Below, one piece after another: positions 15,078-23,280 of a DNA stretch of 64,000 nt. Both the position numbers and the translations under genes were made by a program. The stretch is from UMGS1696 sp045643285 (lineage in GTDB: Bacteria; Bacillota; Clostridia; Oscillospirales; CAG-272): contig JAZUKN010000101.1 in NCBI GenBank assembly GCA_045643285.1, positions 92,131 to 156,130 on the forward strand, read 5' to 3'. The notes beneath the pieces are model-generated. The model searched no databases, was not told the origin of the DNA, and saw only the letters and a program-made list of their open reading frames with translations. Every line of letters starts with the position of its first letter. The stretch's first letter is position 1.

Positions 15078-15890
15078 ATGCTGAAATCGAATTTACATAC
15101 ACATTCGATCTTTTCGGACGGACACAACACGCCGCGCGAAATGATCGAAGAGGCACTCTCCTGCGGATTTGACGCTATCGGTTTTTCCGACCACAGTTAC
15201 ACGCCGATGCAGGCGGATGCGTGCGTCACACCGGGAACGGAGAAGCTCCGCGCGGAAGAGCTGAAAACGCTGAAAGCCGAATACGCCGACAGGATCCGCG
15301 TCTACGACGGGATCGAGCTTGATTTTCATTCGACCTTGCCCGATATGGACTACGACTATGTGATCGGCTCCGTTCATGAGATCACCGTCGGTGAGAGATC
15401 TGTCGAGGTCGACAACGGACGCGACAATCAACAGCGCGCGATAGACGAAGTGTTCGGCGGCGATCCCGTCAATATGGCTGTCAGCTATTTCGGTACTGTC
15501 GCAGAACATATCCGCAAAAACAGCCCTGATTTTGTCGGGCACTTTGATCTTGTGACGAAATATTCGCTCGTCGATGAGAGTGACAAACGGTACATCGGGG
15601 CGGCGCTGGATTACGTGCGCGAGATAATGAAGTACTGCACGACTTTTGAAGTCAATACCGGCGCGATAGCGAGAAAGCTGCGTACCGTTCCGTACCCTGC
15701 GCCGTTCATCATGGACGAGATCGGGCGGCTCGGCGGGCGGTTCGTCGTAACGTCCGACTGCCACTACAGGGAACGGATGACGATCGGCTATGACACAGCC
15801 GAAGAAATGCTCGCGTCTCACGGATTCCGGAAAAATCCCGACGGGGAGCTGAACAGCCGTGTCCGCGGTATCGAAATATGGGAAAAATAA
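15078..15890 (+). CDS. PHP-domain phosphatase, histidinol-phosphatase-like
   Basis: The 270-residue protein belongs to the PHP metal-dependent phosphoesterases, closest in layout to HisK/HisJ histidinol-phosphatases. Metal ligands are visible in NLHTHSIFSDG (residues 5-15), FSDHSYTP (about 36), GIELDF (about 81), GSVHEI (about 101), VGHFDLV (about 155) and TSDCHYRE (about 227). No other histidine biosynthesis gene is nearby, so the substrate is open: histidinol phosphate, another sugar phosphate or a polynucleotide end. The ATG at 15078 follows a GAGGA ribosome binding site; an earlier ATG at 15000 overlaps the terminator of tpiA and is rejected. The first SGNH gene starts 30 bases downstream, probably in the same transcript. 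Confidence 0.85.
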   Translation: MLKSNLHTHSIFSDGHNTPREMIEEALSCGFDAIGFSDHSYTPMQADACVTPGTEKLRAEELKTLKAEYADRIRVYDGIELDFHSTLPDMDYDYVIGSVHEITVGERSVEVDNGRDNQQRAIDEVFGGDPVNMAVSYFGTVAEHIRKNSPDFVGHFDLVTKYSLVDESDKRYIGAALDYVREIMKYCTTFEVNTGAIARKLRTVPYPAPFIMDEIGRLGGRFVVTSDCHYRERMTIGYDTAEEMLASHGFRKNPDGELNSRVRGIEIWEK

Positions 15891-15920
15891 TTTACGGAAA
15901 AATATACGGAGGATAATAAA

Positions 15921-17096
15921 ATGTTTTTCGGAAAAGCTCTGACAACAGCCGTTGCGGCACTCACATTGATCACATCGGTCTTTACGCCTCTCGGAAATAA
16001 GACAATGAGGGACATCGGTAAGCTACCGAACGGAGAAACGACCGAGATCACTGAAATTGAGGAAGAAAAGGTTATCGTCACCGAGGAAGAAGCGCAGGAA
16101 AAAGCATCCGAGCTTTCAGCACTGCGCAGAAAATACCTGCCGAGTATAATCTGCTTCGGCGACTCACTGACGTACGGCGCAGGCGGAAACGGTACGACTT
16201 ACCCGAAAACGCTTGAAAACCTCATCAAAGAGAACATTACCGAAAAATACGATCTCAAGAAGATCATGAACGCCTCCGACGAATCTGACGTCGACTGGAC
16301 GAAGTACACGACAAGCAAAGTCGGCGTTATCAACTACGGCATCGGCGGCGAAAGAAGCGACACGATCTGCGGACGTGCCGGCGTTATCCCGTTCACCGTC
16401 AAGGGCTTTACTGTTCCTGCGGAGGGCGGAAAGATTCCCGTTGAATTTGAAGAAAAAGGCGGTCAGAAGGTAATGCCGCTTTTGCAGGGTGACGGAGGCG
16501 TCAACCCCGTTACTCTCGGTGACCTGAGAGGCACGCTGTCCTTTGAATACATAAACGACGACGGAAATGTGCAGTATTATTTCACACCGTCAAAGGTTTT
16601 CGAGGAATATATCTTCGCCGACGGAACGGAAATGATCTGTTCGGCTTCCGATAAGTACAAAGACAGCCTCATGGTCATCATGATGGGCGGCAACGGCGGT
16701 CATAACACGCTCGACGAACTGATCGAACAGTACAGAAAGATGCTCGGAAGACAGGAATCGAACGCCGAGAGATATATTATCGTAGGCTACCACGGCACGC
16801 TCGGCGCACTCACACGCTATCCGGACGTTGAAGAACGCTTCAAGGCGGAATTCGGAGACCACTATATCTCGCTTGCCGACTATTTCTTCTCCGAGGACGC
16901 ACTGAACGACGCAGGTATCGAGATCACCGACGAGCTGCGCGCGGAATTTGAGTCCGGCAAATGCCCGACGGTGTTCCTCTCCGACGCTGTTCACTTCAAC
17001 GCGACTGGATATGAGCTGATCGGCAAGCTGATATACGAAAGAATGGACGCGCTCGGATACTTCGACGAAGTAAAGACCGCGTACTGCATCGACTGA
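15921..17096 (+). CDS. secreted SGNH/GDSL-type hydrolase, first of a tandem pair
   Basis: The 391-residue protein begins with a hydrophobic signal segment (ALTTAVAALTLITSVFTPLG). It then shows the SGNH block I motif IICFGDSLTYGAGGNG (about residues 74-89, nucleophile serine), block II glycine in INYGIGGERSDT, block III-like MMGGNGGHNTLDE, and the C-terminal catalytic Asp/His in DAVHFNATGYELIG. Such enzymes are esterases that act on acetylated sugars, lipids or peptidoglycan. The inserted segment between blocks II and III (about 170 residues) is longer than in the smallest family members. The neighbour at 17110 is a paralogue. Secretion is inferred from the N-terminus; the substrate is unknown. 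Confidence 0.85.
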   Translation: MFFGKALTTAVAALTLITSVFTPLGNKTMRDIGKLPNGETTEITEIEEEKVIVTEEEAQEKASELSALRRKYLPSIICFGDSLTYGAGGNGTTYPKTLENLIKENITEKYDLKKIMNASDESDVDWTKYTTSKVGVINYGIGGERSDTICGRAGVIPFTVKGFTVPAEGGKIPVEFEEKGGQKVMPLLQGDGGVNPVTLGDLRGTLSFEYINDDGNVQYYFTPSKVFEEYIFADGTEMICSASDKYKDSLMVIMMGGNGGHNTLDELIEQYRKMLGRQESNAERYIIVGYHGTLGALTRYPDVEERFKAEFGDHYISLADYFFSEDALNDAGIEITDELRAEFESGKCPTVFLSDAVHFNATGYELIGKLIYERMDALGYFDEVKTAYCID

Positions 17097-17109
17097 CGGA
17101 TGTAAGAGA

Positions 17110-18132
17110 ATGGTAAAGGGAATCGTATCAGCCGCACTTGCGGTACTGACGCTCTTTTCGCCGTTTTCGTCGTATCTCAGGCAAGAGAAAAGTGCGGCGA
17201 ACGAGGCAGGACAGAAAACTGAACAAACTTGCGCTGTCCCGGGTATCATCTGTTGGGGTGACTCGCTGACTGTCGGTGCAGGCGGAGACGGAGTGAACTA
17301 TCCGGACGTACTGCACGATGAGATAAAATCAAGACTCGGCGCGGAAGTCAATGTCGTGAATATGGGAGTCGGCGGAGAAACGTCGGCGACGATCGTCGGC
17401 AGAAGCGGCACGGAGCCGTTCAGAGTGCAGGCGTTCACGGTACCGGAAGAATGCGTACCGGTTCAGATAAAGCTGTACTCCGAATATAAAAAGAGAATGC
17501 TTCCGCTTATCAGAGACGAGAGAGGCGTGAATCCCGTGACTATCGCCGGAATTGAGGGTATAATCACGGAGGAACGCACGTCTGTGTGGGAATGGACGAA
17601 GTATTTCTTCACGCGCGCGGAAGCCGGTGAAGCCGTTGAAATCGAAAAAGGCACACCCGTCATCACGGATGTGTCGGATAAATACCTCGACTACGTGAAC
17701 GTCGTGTTCATCGGCACGAACGGCGACTTCAAAAACGCCGATGAACTAATAGAACAGCAGAAAGCCATCCTCTCGCGTAATACCGAAACGCCGGAGAAGT
17801 ATATCGTCGTCGGCATATATAAACTGAATAACGCACAAGTGAAGAAAGCGTACGGAAAAGAAGATCACGAAGCACTTGAAGCGGCAATGGAAGCGGAGTA
17901 CGGCGAGAGATTCCTCAATTTGCGCGAATATCTGACAACGGACGCGCTCTCCGACGCGGGAATAGAGCCGACGGACGCGGATATTGCGGAGATCGGAGAG
18001 GGAAGAGTACCGTCGTCACTGCTCGTCGATGACGGACTGCACCTCAACGCGACGGGATACACCCTGCTCGGAAAGCTGATATATGAGAGAATGGACGCGC
18101 TGGGGTATTTTGAAGTAAGAGATAATAAATAA
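17110..18132 (+). CDS. secreted SGNH/GDSL-type hydrolase, second of a tandem pair
   Basis: A 340-residue paralogue of the preceding gene, 13 bases downstream. It has a signal-like N-terminus (GIVSAALAVLTLFSPFSSYL), IICWGDSLTVGAGGDG, VNMGVGGETSAT, FIGTNGDFKNADE and a C-terminal DGLHLNATGYTLLGKLIYER, almost identical to the end of the first copy (HFNATGYELIGKLIYERMDALGYF). The two arose by tandem duplication, with divergence concentrated in the middle. The start follows a weak GATGTAAGAGA ribosome binding site and may be coupled to the upstream gene. Likely an extracellular esterase; substrate unknown. Confidence 0.85.
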   Translation: MVKGIVSAALAVLTLFSPFSSYLRQEKSAANEAGQKTEQTCAVPGIICWGDSLTVGAGGDGVNYPDVLHDEIKSRLGAEVNVVNMGVGGETSATIVGRSGTEPFRVQAFTVPEECVPVQIKLYSEYKKRMLPLIRDERGVNPVTIAGIEGIITEERTSVWEWTKYFFTRAEAGEAVEIEKGTPVITDVSDKYLDYVNVVFIGTNGDFKNADELIEQQKAILSRNTETPEKYIVVGIYKLNNAQVKKAYGKEDHEALEAAMEAEYGERFLNLREYLTTDALSDAGIEPTDADIAEIGEGRVPSSLLVDDGLHLNATGYTLLGKLIYERMDALGYFEVRDNK

Positions 18133-18148
18133 TAGGTAAGAAGTAGAC
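18113..18148 (+). repeat. A/G-rich low-complexity repeat at the 3' end of the second SGNH gene
   Basis: AGAGATAATAAATAATAGG followed by TAAGAAGTAGACAGAA overlaps the stop codon region and resembles 14957-14992. Confidence 0.4.
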
Positions 18149-18165
18149 AGAATGAGTATAAGTCT

Positions 18166-18620
18166 TGCATTTACTTTGTAACAAAGGGGATTCCAACCGA
18201 GATGCGGAGCATCTCGCCGACTTCGTTTACGAAGTCGGTAGGCGTGAATTGACGTCAGTCCTTCCCCCTTTGGTGGGGTGATTCACAAGAGGTCAACATT
18301 TGACCAACCGAGATGCGGAGCATCTCGTCGAGTTCACGGAGTGAACTCGGTTGTGCAGCCGTCCGCCCGTTCGCAAGCGAACAGGACAAAACCGATGCCA
18401 AACGTGCGGTTTGGACAAATGAAGCCGCCGTCCGCCGCGTATACATACGCAGGACAGAAAGATTATTTGAAAACGTCGCAGACGTTTCCTTCCTTTTGCC
18501 GCAAAAGCGTCGCTTTTCTCTCTCCTTCCACCGCAAGCGATCCCCCTCCCTCAAAGAGGGCGGCTTATTGAAGCGTTCGTGGGACTGGAAGCCGAAAGAT
18601 TTGTGCAAGTTAAAGAAAAA
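18166..18620 (+). repeat. hairpin-rich intergenic element, copy B
   Basis: It shares its modules, in order, with the direct half of copy A: TTTACTTTGTAACAAAGGGG, CCGACTTCGTTTACGAAGTCGG, TCCTTCCCCCTTTGG, GGGGTGATTCACAAGAGG, GAGATGCGGAGCATCTCG, GAGTTCACGGAGTGAACTCGG and CCGTCCGCCCGTTCGCAAGCG. It ends in ATTTGTGCAAGTTAAAGAAAA. It fills the 580-base gap between the SGNH pair and the oxidoreductase. No gene is supported in this gap; an open frame encoding SSLRELDEMLRISVG is repeat-derived. Confidence 0.65.
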
Positions 18621-18621
18621 A

Positions 18622-18694
18622 TGATATACGCTCCGCGTATGATATCGCTCCGCGATGATATCACTTCGTGATGATATACGCTGCGCGTATGATA
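18622..18694 (+). repeat. ATGATAT hairpin-comb repeat
   Basis: Four hairpins (ACGC-TCC-GCGT, CGC-TCC-GCG, TCAC-TTC-GTGA, ACGC-TGC-GCGT) are joined by ATGATAT words. The array ends 3 bases before the GGAGGT ribosome binding site of the oxidoreductase gene. It has the same architecture as the GTGAAAT combs but a different spacer and lies 5' of a gene. Confidence 0.65.
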
Positions 18695-18713
18695 AATGGA
18701 GGTAATATTTCCC

Positions 18714-19940
18714 ATGTCAAAAATCAAAATCGGTGCGTTTGGCGCGATCCGCGGCATGACGATGATCCGCCAGCTCATAAAATCCACCGAAGCCGAGCTT
18801 GTTGCGGTGTGCGATAAGAACGAGACCGTTCTATCCGCCTGCCGTAAAGAAGCCGAATCCGTCGGCAAAACGAACATTACCTACTATACGGATTTTGACA
18901 GATTCTTCGAGCATGATATGGACGCGGTCGTCCTCGCAAACTACGCGAACGAACACGCGCCTTACGCCGTGAAGTTCCTCCGCAGCGGACGGCACGTCAT
19001 GTCCGAATGTCTCACGATGTCTACGATGAAAGAGGCGGTCGAGCTTATCGAAGCCGTAGAGGAAAGCGGAAAGATCTACTCTTACGCTGAAAACTACTGC
19101 TATACTCCAGTCCGCACCGAAATGAAAAAGATCTACGAAAGCGGCGTGCTCGGTGAGCTGATGTACGCCGAGGGCGAATACATCCACGACTGCTCTCCGA
19201 TCTGGCACGGCATAACATACGGCGAGCGTGACCACTGGCGTAACCTCATGCCGTCGACGTTCTACTGTACCCACTCAATAGGTCCGATCCTCTATATGAC
19301 CGGACTCAGACCTGTGTCCGTCAGCGCGTTTGAGACGCAGAATATGCCGTTCATGCGCGATCTCGGCACTGCGTCCGGCACATTCTGCACGGAAATGATC
19401 ACCCTCTCGAACGGCGCACTGCTGAAATCGGCGCATTTTAACCTCAAATCGACTCGCCACTCGAATTATCAGCTCAGCTGTAACAACGGCTGCGTGCAGG
19501 ATCTCGGCGACGGACGGATCGCGGTCTACATCGAAAAACCGGGTGAGAACGGCAAGGGTGAGACGAAGACTTACGATCCCGAAGCGGTGATAGCCGGAAC
19601 CGAACAGTCCGGTCACGGCGGAGGAGACTTTTTCACGACTTACTACTTCGTCCGCTCTATCCTCGGAGACGAAGAAGCTCTCAAAAAGACCGTGAACGTA
19701 TATCAGGCTGTCGATATGTGTATGCCCGGCACGCTCGGCTTCAAGTCGCTCGTCGGCGGAAATATCCCCGTGAGGATCCCCGATCTCCGCAACAAATCGG
19801 AGCGCGACGCATACAGGAACGACACGTTCTGCGCTTTCCCCGATATAGCGGGAGAGCAGTACCACCACGCAAACCTCAAGGGAGACACATATATCCCGGA
19901 CGAGGTTTTCGAGAGAGTCAAGGAAATGATGAAACAGTAA
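18714..19940 (+). CDS. Gfo/Idh/MocA-family NAD(P)-dependent oxidoreductase
   Basis: The 408-residue protein has an N-terminal Rossmann fold (KIGAFGAIRGMTMIRQL, then AVCDKNE) and the family catalytic region GRHVMSECLTMSTMKEAVEL and ENYCYTPVRTEMKKIY. It ends in the alpha/beta sugar-binding domain. These enzymes oxidise or isomerise sugars, inositols or related polyols with NAD(P). The nucleotide loop GAIRGM departs from the usual GxGxxG. The ATG at 18714 lies 10 bases after GGAGGT; an ATG at 18696 overlaps that site. It stands alone, so the substrate cannot be inferred from neighbours. Confidence 0.88.
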   Translation: MSKIKIGAFGAIRGMTMIRQLIKSTEAELVAVCDKNETVLSACRKEAESVGKTNITYYTDFDRFFEHDMDAVVLANYANEHAPYAVKFLRSGRHVMSECLTMSTMKEAVELIEAVEESGKIYSYAENYCYTPVRTEMKKIYESGVLGELMYAEGEYIHDCSPIWHGITYGERDHWRNLMPSTFYCTHSIGPILYMTGLRPVSVSAFETQNMPFMRDLGTASGTFCTEMITLSNGALLKSAHFNLKSTRHSNYQLSCNNGCVQDLGDGRIAVYIEKPGENGKGETKTYDPEAVIAGTEQSGHGGGDFFTTYYFVRSILGDEEALKKTVNVYQAVDMCMPGTLGFKSLVGGNIPVRIPDLRNKSERDAYRNDTFCAFPDIAGEQYHHANLKGDTYIPDEVFERVKEMMKQ

Positions 19941-19956
19941 AACAGAATAAAATCGG

Positions 19957-19987
19957 CGTGTCGAACAAAAATCGGCACGCTTTTTTG
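19957..19987 (+). terminator. terminator after the oxidoreductase gene
   Basis: GCGTGTCGA and TCGGCACGC arms with one mismatch, then TTTTTT. Confidence 0.8.
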
Positions 19988-20012
19988 TGTATTATTGCCC
20001 TCTCCGTATTCC

Positions 20013-20041
20013 TTGATTTTTTCGTGGTGATGAAGTATAAT
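20013..20041 (+). promoter_or_regulatory. promoter for tdk
   Basis: TTGATT (20013-20018), a 17-base spacer and TATAAT (20036-20041). Confidence 0.8.
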
Positions 20042-20077
20042 GTATTTGTAAAAAAATGACGGAATGAGAGTGAAAGA

Positions 20078-20662
20078 ATGGCAAAACTATACTTCAAGTA
20101 CGGTGCTATGGGTTCGTCGAAGACAGCACAGGCACTCATCACAAAATTCAACTACGAAGAGAGAAATATGACGGTGTGGCTCATAAAACCGTCGGCTGAC
20201 ACGAGAGACGGGGCTGACGTCATCCGCTCGCGCATAGGACTCAGCGAAAAGGCTGACGTTATCGCGCCCGACGCGAATATTGCCGCGGAATTTGACCGCC
20301 ACGGTCACACCGACGTTATCATCGCCGACGAAGCGAATTTCTTCACACCGAAGCAGATCGACGAGCTGAGGGATATAGTCGACGACTTTGATATTCCCGT
20401 GCTTTGCTTCGGTCTGCGAACGGACTTTCAGACGCACACTTTCCCGGGAAGCCAGCGTCTTCTTGAGCTTGCCGATTCCATTACGGAAATTAAAACGATA
20501 TGTTCGTGTGGCTCAAAGGCTGTGGTCAACGCGCGTATATTCAACGGTCACGTAGTCACGGAGGGCGAACAGGTCGTTCTCGGCGGCAACGAAAGCTACG
20601 TCGCCATGTGCCACCGCTGCTGGAAACGCGCAATAAAGGAAAACCTTGAGGTGCGGTTATGA
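20078..20662 (+). CDS. tdk: thymidine kinase
   Basis: Tdk phosphorylates thymidine (and deoxyuridine) with ATP, salvaging imported nucleosides. The 194-residue protein has the type II TK P-loop YGAMGSSKTAQAL (residues 8-20), the Walker B-like DVIIADEANFFT (about 85-96, catalytic Glu), and a C-terminal zinc-binding set, CSCG...CHRC. Length is standard. Its stop overlaps the start of the CPBP protease gene by 4 bases. It opens the nucleoside salvage and import locus and has a good promoter. Confidence 0.96.
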   Translation: MAKLYFKYGAMGSSKTAQALITKFNYEERNMTVWLIKPSADTRDGADVIRSRIGLSEKADVIAPDANIAAEFDRHGHTDVIIADEANFFTPKQIDELRDIVDDFDIPVLCFGLRTDFQTHTFPGSQRLLELADSITEIKTICSCGSKAVVNARIFNGHVVTEGEQVVLGGNESYVAMCHRCWKRAIKENLEVRL

Positions 20663-21684
20663 TGCTTGATGAACAGTATAACCCTGAAAAACAGTCGCGG
20701 CGCGCGTGGCTCTTCATCGGGCTCGGACTTGTCGCTTACTATGTTCTGATACAGCTTTTCCGCACGCTGTTCAAGATATATGTTTCTCCGCTTACCGAAG
20801 GGATGACAGGACTCGGCGCGGATATCGTCAGTATGCTCGGCACGTTCGGCGTGATGTATTTTCTCGCACAGCCGCTCTCGTATCTCGTGATGCGGATCGC
20901 ACCGCGCGAAAAAATCGAAGAAAAAAAGCTCGGTTTCGGTAAATTTCTCGTATTTTTCTTCGTCGCGTTCTTCTTTATGTTCGCGGGTGCCATGATATCG
21001 CTTGTGATAAACGCCGTTGTCTCCGGCTTTACGGGACTGTCGAGCAACGAGTCTGTTTCGGAGGTATTCTCGAATGTCGATCCGATACTGATGTTTGCGA
21101 TTTCGGCTGTTCTCGGACCGATCGCAGAAGAGCTGTTGTTCCGTAAATTCATCATCGACAGGACTCATGCGTTCGGCGGCACGTTCTCGGTAGTTCTCTC
21201 CGGCGTGATGTTCGGTCTGTTCCACGGGAACATTCAGCAGATGATCGGAGCCGCAGCCGCAGGAATGCTGTTCGGCTATATCTATCTGAAAACCGGCAGG
21301 ATCCGTTATTCGATCATCATCCATATCGGTGTGAACACGTTTGCAAGCCTCGTACAGCTGTTTACGAATAAGCTCGGACTCGCAGAGCTTGACGATGCCG
21401 CAACACTCGCAGAAATGCCAGAAGATGTTATGAACAGCTTTCTCGCGCTTCTCGGTTCGGAAATCGTTTACTTCTGCTTCGTCGTTATCGGGATAGTGCT
21501 GTTCTGCGTGTATGTCAAGGAGGTCAGAGTCCCGAAAGGTCGGTGCGAGCTGACGGCAGGAAAAAACCTGAAGTCCGCATTTCTCAACATCGGAATGATA
21601 CTGTACCTCTTGCTGTGCGCTTATATGGTGGTGTGCAGCTTTTATCCCAACTTTTCACTGTTGAAATTTTTGAAAATAGTATAA
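20659..21684 (+). CDS. CPBP-family intramembrane metalloprotease
   Basis: The 341-residue multi-pass membrane protein has about eight hydrophobic segments. The CPBP (Abi) signature is complete: EELLFRKFIIDR (about 157-168), MFGLFHGN (about 184-191) and IIHIGVNTFAS (about 220-230), supplying the glutamates and histidines of the intramembrane zinc site. Family members cleave prenylated or other membrane substrates, or act in bacteriocin immunity. The gene overlaps tdk by 4 bases and sits 30 bases before deoC. It is therefore co-transcribed with nucleoside salvage genes, although nothing known links CPBP proteases to that pathway. Confidence 0.88.
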   Translation: MMLDEQYNPEKQSRRAWLFIGLGLVAYYVLIQLFRTLFKIYVSPLTEGMTGLGADIVSMLGTFGVMYFLAQPLSYLVMRIAPREKIEEKKLGFGKFLVFFFVAFFFMFAGAMISLVINAVVSGFTGLSSNESVSEVFSNVDPILMFAISAVLGPIAEELLFRKFIIDRTHAFGGTFSVVLSGVMFGLFHGNIQQMIGAAAAGMLFGYIYLKTGRIRYSIIIHIGVNTFASLVQLFTNKLGLAELDDAATLAEMPEDVMNSFLALLGSEIVYFCFVVIGIVLFCVYVKEVRVPKGRCELTAGKNLKSAFLNIGMILYLLLCAYMVVCSFYPNFSLLKFLKIV

Positions 21685-21714
21685 TGTTATATATACATTA
21701 AGGAGATTTTTGCT

Positions 21715-22386
21715 ATGGAAATCAAAGACATTCTTTCAAAGGTCGACCACACGCTTCTCGCAGTTGACGCGACATGGGAACAGATCCGCGCGATCTGCGA
21801 CGACGGTATGAAGTACGGCACGGCGTCCGTCTGCATCCCCGCGTCTTACGTTAAACAGGCGTGCGACTATGTTGACGGAAAACTTGCGATCTGCACGGTG
21901 ATCGGATTCCCGAACGGCTACTCGACGACGGTGGCGAAGTGCTTTGAAGCGGCTGACGCGGTACAGAACGGCGCAAAAGAAGTCGATATGGTTATCAACG
22001 TCGGCTGGCTCAAGGATAAGAGATACGACGATCTGCTTGACGAGATCAAGGCGATCCGCGAAGCGATAGACACCGTAAAGAGCGGCATAATCTTAAAGGT
22101 CATAATCGAGACGTGCCTCCTCACCGACGACGAAAAGATAAAGATGTGCGAGATCGTCTCAAAATCTGGTGCGGACTTCATTAAAACGTCTACGGGCTTC
22201 TCCAAAGGCGGTGCAACGTTCGAGGACGTGAAGCTCTTCGCCGATCACGTTGAGTCTCACCTCAAGATCAAGGCGGCAGGCGGCATTTCGTCTATCGAGG
22301 ACGCTGAAAAGTTCGTCTCCCTCGGCGCGTCGAGACTCGGAACAAGCCGTATCGTAAAAATCGTAAAGGCAAACGAAAATAAATAA
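21715..22386 (+). CDS. deoC: deoxyribose-phosphate aldolase
   Basis: DeoC splits 2-deoxyribose-5-phosphate into glyceraldehyde-3-phosphate and acetaldehyde, feeding deoxynucleoside carbon to glycolysis. The 223-residue protein shows DHTLLAVDATWEQI (about 12-25), the Schiff-base lysine region LKVIIETCLL (about 126) and the phosphate loop FIKTSTGFSKGGAT (about 155-168). An AAGGAG ribosome binding site is 9 bases ahead. deoD follows 26 bases later; deoB, which would join the two steps, is not in the window. Confidence 0.97.
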   Translation: MEIKDILSKVDHTLLAVDATWEQIRAICDDGMKYGTASVCIPASYVKQACDYVDGKLAICTVIGFPNGYSTTVAKCFEAADAVQNGAKEVDMVINVGWLKDKRYDDLLDEIKAIREAIDTVKSGIILKVIIETCLLTDDEKIKMCEIVSKSGADFIKTSTGFSKGGATFEDVKLFADHVESHLKIKAAGGISSIEDAEKFVSLGASRLGTSRIVKIVKANENK

Positions 22387-22412
22387 AACGAAAACAAAAA
22401 GGAGAAAACGAA

Positions 22413-23117
22413 ATGTCAACACCTCATATTTCATGTGAAAAGGGCGATTTCGCAAAGACCGTGCTGATGCCCGGCGACCCGCTCCGTTCCAAATTCATCG
22501 CAGAAACGTTCCTCACCGACGCAAAGCTCGTCAATAATGTCCGCGGCGTACAGGGCTACACCGGATATTATAACGGCAAGAGAGTGTCCGTAATGGCGTC
22601 CGGTATGGGACAGCCGGCTATCGGCATCTATTCGTACGAGCTTTTCAATATGTTCGGCGTCGAGAGCATCATCCGTATCGGCTCGTGCGGCTCGTTCGTA
22701 AAGGAACTCAAGATCCGCGACATCCTCATCGCAATGGGCGCGTGCACAAATTCAAATTATGCAATGCAGTACAGACTTCCCGGCACGTTCTGCCCGATCG
22801 CTGACTTCGGACTCGTCAAACGTGCGGCTGAGGAATGCGAAAAGCTCGGCGTAAACTATAAAGTCGGCAATATTTTCTCGTCAGATACGTTCTACGACGA
22901 CGCAAATTCCGGTATGGAATGGGCAAAAATGGGCGTTCTCGGCGTTGAAATGGAGTCGGCGGCTCTCTACTGCAACGCGGCAAGAGCAGGGAAGAAGGCT
23001 CTCACGATCTGCACGGTCAGCGACTCGTTCGTTTCTCCCGAAATAACGACTGCCGAAGAGAGACAGACCTCGTTCACGACGATGATGAAGGTCGCGCTTG
23101 AGATAGCCGAGGAATGA
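22413..23117 (+). CDS. deoD: purine-nucleoside phosphorylase, DeoD type
   Basis: DeoD cleaves purine (deoxy)nucleosides with phosphate to the base and (deoxy)ribose-1-phosphate. The 234-residue protein is of the hexameric trimer-of-dimers type: TPHISCEKGDFAKTVLMPGD (residues 3-22), RIGSCGSF (about 87), and the base/sugar region GVEMESAALYCNA (about 178). The catalytic aspartate is in TVSDSFV (about 204). It follows deoC in one transcript and precedes the importer genes, matching a role in using imported purine nucleosides. Confidence 0.97.
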   Translation: MSTPHISCEKGDFAKTVLMPGDPLRSKFIAETFLTDAKLVNNVRGVQGYTGYYNGKRVSVMASGMGQPAIGIYSYELFNMFGVESIIRIGSCGSFVKELKIRDILIAMGACTNSNYAMQYRLPGTFCPIADFGLVKRAAEECEKLGVNYKVGNIFSSDTFYDDANSGMEWAKMGVLGVEMESAALYCNAARAGKKALTICTVSDSFVSPEITTAEERQTSFTTMMKVALEIAEE

Positions 23118-23212
23118 TACGGCACGACAACACGCCGAATAATCCGGTATTGTCATTTTGAAACAAAAAAGACATAAAAAACTGTAATCTTTCACAAAAT
23201 TTTATAAATCTA

Positions 23213-23241
23213 TTGAATTTTCGACGGCTCGATGATATAAT
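23213..23241 (+). promoter_or_regulatory. promoter for the nucleoside-binding lipoprotein
   Basis: TTGAAT (23213-23218), a 17-base spacer and TATAAT (23236-23241). A separate promoter here allows the binding protein to be made in excess over the permease subunits. No purine riboswitch core is seen in the leader. Confidence 0.8.
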
Positions 23242-23280
23242 ACAGTTTGGCAGTACATAAAAATTTTTTGGAGGTATATT

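Noticed and set aside
23118..23280. Purine riboswitch ahead of the nucleoside-binding lipoprotein
   Set aside because: The conserved loop and core sequences of the purine aptamer are not present; only a plain promoter is visible.
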